Source: Casuarina equisetifolia (Eukaryota; Streptophyta; Magnoliopsida; Fagales; Casuarinaceae). From it: DNA of 64,000 nt. The DNA is taken from NCBI GenBank assembly GCA_028551475.1, contig CM052361.1, positions 10,237,501 to 10,301,500 of the forward strand. Direction: 5' to 3'. A model generated the notes under the pieces. It was not told where the DNA came from. It was given only the letters and a program-made list of their open reading frames with translations, and searched no databases. This document shows, piece by piece, positions 60,917 to 64,000 of the stretch. Numbering within the stretch: position 1 is the stretch's first letter; each line of letters begins with the position of its first letter. Both the position numbers and the translations under genes were made by a program.

Positions 60917-62904
60917 CTAGTCGATTTGTGACTCTTCTTCTTCACTGTTTGCTTCGGGGGAAGATGGCTTCTGGGGCTCACCATATCTCAAACAATGCCG
61001 GGAGAAGATGCAGAAATATATAAGATTTAAGCCGGCGATAACGGCGACTGTGAAGTAAAAGTACTCGAGCCTATTCTTATTGAGGTCATTACCACCCAAC
61101 CATGGTGATTTTCCATTCCTCCCAGTGATTTTGACGACGATAGTTGTAAGGAGGGAGGTTAGGTAACTAGCAATGGATAAGCTGAGGAAGAAGACTGCCC
61201 CACCAAATGTCTTCATTTTCTCCGGCCAATGTGTGGTGAGCAACTCCATCATAGCAATTGCAGCAAAGGCTTCTGTCAAGCCCGACAGGGCAAATTGTGG
61301 AACGAGTAATGCAACACTTATAGGTGACTCAAAGGATCCGTGTTCCAAAGCCGACTCTCGGCGCTTCGTCTCGGCAAATCCGGCTACCAACATGCACAGA
61401 ATTGAAAGCACAACTCCGACTAGGATTCTTTGCTCCAATGTCAGCCTCTTATCCTTTTGGTTTCTCCTCATAAGAGGAAGGTACACTCGCTCATAAATGT
61501 AGATCCATAATGAAAGTGCAATCATGGGTACGAGGCTCATCCAGGCCGGTGGAATTTTGAAATGGGGTCCAACCGATCTGTTCATCTGAATCGCTTGAAG
61601 GATACCAAATGAGCTCATTTGACTCATGACCAAAAAGCAACCAATTCCTGTTAACCAAACTGGCAGAACACCGATCACGCATTTCAGTTGCTCTACCTGT
61701 TGTAAGCTACATAATTTCCAACCATTTTTGGGCTTCCCTTGGGTGTCCAAATCATTTGGGTCGGTGATTATGGCTGCCTTATCAAGGAACCTGAACCTAT
61801 CAGTATGAGCAAGCTCTGTTCTATGTGGCTCAGACAAAGTCATTGGAGGATCATAGAAAGATTGTGGAGAGCATTGTCCAACGGCAGAACGATGCTTCCT
61901 ACAGGCAGCGGTAATCACTTTTGCCATGTCAGAGAAGATGCTTCCTTGGGGCCGTAGGCGAATGTACGTGTGATGGCCTAGAAGGAAAATGAAAATGGAG
62001 AGGGCAAGGCAGCAACTTGGAATGGCAAAACCCAGAACCCAGCTCACATTTGTCTGAATATAGACGACGGCGGTGAGAGCGACCAAGAGGGCGATCGTAA
62101 ATAGAAAGTACCACCAATTGAGGAAGCTCTCTAGTTGTTTTCTTCCTTTCTCGGTCGAAGTGTCGAACTGATCAGCCCCGAAGGAAATGTTGCAGGGTCT
62201 AACGCCTCCAGATCCTATGGCCACCAATGCAAGAGCAACAAAAAGGACGGCCAGCTGCCAAGAATTAGGCTGTAGGCAATTGAATGGCTCCTTGCAGGAG
62301 GGTCTCAAAGAAGGTATGCCTGCAGTCAAACTCATGAGCGCCATGCCCTGTTAGGATGCAAAGTAAATTTGTCACGAAATCAGTTCAGCGATTAAACGAG
62401 GGGATCAAGACGAGAGAAACTTGTACTTTCCCTCATAAAAACGATTCAGAAAAGATCTGATTTTACCACAAGTGAAGATGCGCTGCCAAAGAGAAGAGTA
62501 CGGAACCTTCCCAGATAAGTATCGGCAACAAAAGCGCCCAACAATGGTAGAAAGTTGGTGAAGCCAGCCCAAATATTGAACACATTGGCCGAACCTACAT
62601 TATCCATGTTATACTGAGTGTGCAAATACACCACCAAGTTTGCTATCAAACTCATTGAAGCCAACTTTTCGAAGGTCTCGTTTCCTTTGAAGTACGATGG
62701 AAACAATCAGAACAAACAAAAATTCCCTTGTAAGTCATATAGAATATGCATCAATGGCAGGAAACAGAATAGGAATTGCGATTTCTTCAGGGCATTACCA
62801 AGAATATATCGTACAGCTCTCCATCCTCCAAGTGCTGCTTGAGGGGGTGGAGGAGATGGTAAATGGTTCTGTTCTGCATCGGTGGAATGGATCGGAATGT
62901 CCAT
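60917..62904 (-). CDS. NRT1/PTR family (NPF2-type) transporter, 3 exons
   Basis: Proton-coupled POT/MFS transporter. Exons on the minus strand: 62904-62799, 62684-62467, 62347-60917; introns are GT-AG and join into 584 aa. Exon 1 starts at the ATG at 62904 and gives a Pro-rich cytosolic N-terminus ending GGWRAVRYILG, a subfamily-2 hallmark. The coupling motif is the ExxEK form (E38, E41, K42 in NETFEK), common in NPF2 proteins. Further landmarks are FVADTYLGRFRT, GSGGVRPC, SFGADQFD, the FLNWWYF helix, FRFLDKAAI, and a hydrophilic tail ending SEEEESQID. Twelve helices are expected. NPF2 members include plasma-membrane nitrate transporters such as NPF2.9 and NPF2.13; nitrate is a plausible but unproved substrate. 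Exon 2 has the same length (218 bases) and phase as exon 2 of the NPF5-type gene; the intron before FLDKAAI is absent here. Confidence 0.93.
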
Positions 62905-64000
62905 CCCTCCTACCTCTCGACTCTAATCCCTCCTTCCCCCTCTCTCAGTCATAGTTTCTGCTACGCAAAAATGACATTCTTGTAGCTTTGTGGTCGAAAT
63001 GCAGTTAGCAACAGCTCAGAGTTGTTACAAACCCTTCAAACCCCCGTCAAGATTGCTGTGTCGGCGACGACTCATAAAAATTTCCTGTAATTTATGTTAC
63101 TTTTGGCGCGTGACTTTTGCGTCTGGAGTAGAGTTGAATAAGTTGTACTGGTCACCAATAGAAGAGGCACTTGACATATTGGATAAAACCGGTAGAATCA
63201 ATCAATAAATTCTAGAACGGGATTTGTCGAGCATAGAAATTAGACCCTCAAAAGCAGGATTTTCAAGGGAAGGTTGGTTGTCTCATCCCTGTTCTTTCTC
63301 CTGCAGTTGTTATTCTCATTGGTGACCTCAAACCTCCTGAATTCTCGCCCCCTTGATTCGGTTCTTTGGCTATCTTTTCGCTTTCCCGTTCGCTTCGCGT
63401 TCTGTTTGTTTTTCCTCTGTTGGGTATGTTGGCAGCAAGGAAAAAGGGTTAACGGGCCGTACTCAAAGCACTTTTGGTGTAACCCTATATAATTTCTTAG
63501 ATTTCTGGTGAATTCCCCACGAACCAATAGGCCGAAGGTAGTTTGGAAAGCAAGATTTTAGCATAATAACTTGGGAGTTCATTAGTGGACACCAAGTCAC
63601 TTCTACCTGAGTTTAGGGGACCCAAGCTAGAATCAACCAGTACAGATTACTTTCCCCCTCTTGGAAACCGAAAAGAGTCTTTCATTTGAGACAGCTTCAA
63701 GACAATCCGAGTACGTGGGAAAGTGTTGAGAATTCCCATAATGAATGCGACACTAGCTATCCTTCAACAAAGATATTGCATGCCACGTTCTTCTAGAAAG
63801 CAATGTGGATGACTCGGGAATTTTATTGTCATTAAATAAGTAGTTCGAGTTTTGCATCAATGAGTGTAAAAGATGTAGGCTTCAAGGATTTAATGGGGGC
63901 TGATGGTACGGTGTAAGCTGGAACTCTCCAACTATGATCTTTGCATAAAATTTTTAATTCTTCTAGTTGAGTTTTAGAAGATGTTTCCAACATAATAGAA
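62905..64000. other. Upstream region of the NPF2-type gene to the window end
   Basis: It should hold the promoter of the NPF2-type gene. Short frames at 63240-63527 (-) and 63274-63492 (+) lie opposite each other and have no known domain. No TATA box or gene could be supported. Confidence 0.5.

Noticed and set aside
16485-62904. The two NPF transporters as a tandem cluster
   Set aside because: They lie on opposite strands about 41 kb apart and belong to different subfamilies (NPF5 and NPF2) with different coupling motifs and intron sets.

Overview
The window is nuclear DNA of a flowering plant, most likely a core eudicot and probably woody; the species cannot be fixed from sequence alone. 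The evidence is AT-rich intergenic DNA, GT-AG introns, seven protein-coding genes whose best-known relatives are plant-specific families (BEL1-like homeodomain, NRT1/PTR transporters, MIZU-KUSSEI/DUF617, glyoxal oxidase-like), a eukaryotic tRNA-Gly with a T-run terminator, and plant-type LINE, Ty1/copia, Ty3/gypsy and TRIM elements.

Layout. 1-1837: 3' half of a decayed LINE. 2157-2227 (-): tRNA-Gly(GCC). 4861-6012 (+): plastid-type protein carrying the N-terminal module of RH26/RH33 DEAD-box helicases but no helicase core. 9236-12693 (-): broken, internally shortened Ty3/gypsy element with another insertion in one LTR. 16485-19902 (+): NPF5-type transporter, 4 exons, 585 aa. 20812-22425 (-): secreted glyoxal/galactose oxidase-like enzyme, convergent with the transporter. 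25262-31620: a three-layer nest (LINE tail, copia inside it, TRIM inside the copia). 34650-35835: end of another LTR element. 40045-45163 (+): BLH9 (PENNYWISE/BELLRINGER/REPLUMLESS) orthologue, 4 exons, 632 aa. 48942-53010 (+): mitochondrial carrier, 7 exons, 349 aa. 59452-60204 (-): MIZ1-like DUF617 protein. 60917-62904 (-): NPF2-type transporter, 3 exons, 584 aa. The rest is AT-rich intergenic DNA with several two-copy local tandem duplications.

The genes do not form a pathway or cluster. The two NPF genes are about 41 kb apart, on opposite strands and from different subfamilies, so they are not a recent tandem pair. I found no CRISPR array, operon-like set or clear new system. The points most worth following up are the helicase-less RH33-like gene with its 62-codon internal duplication, the LINE/copia/TRIM nest with a perfect 5-bp target duplication, and the repeat-rich leader and 3-kb first intron of BLH9. 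Exon limits were set by hand from reading frame, GT-AG signals and remembered family alignments; no database search was run.
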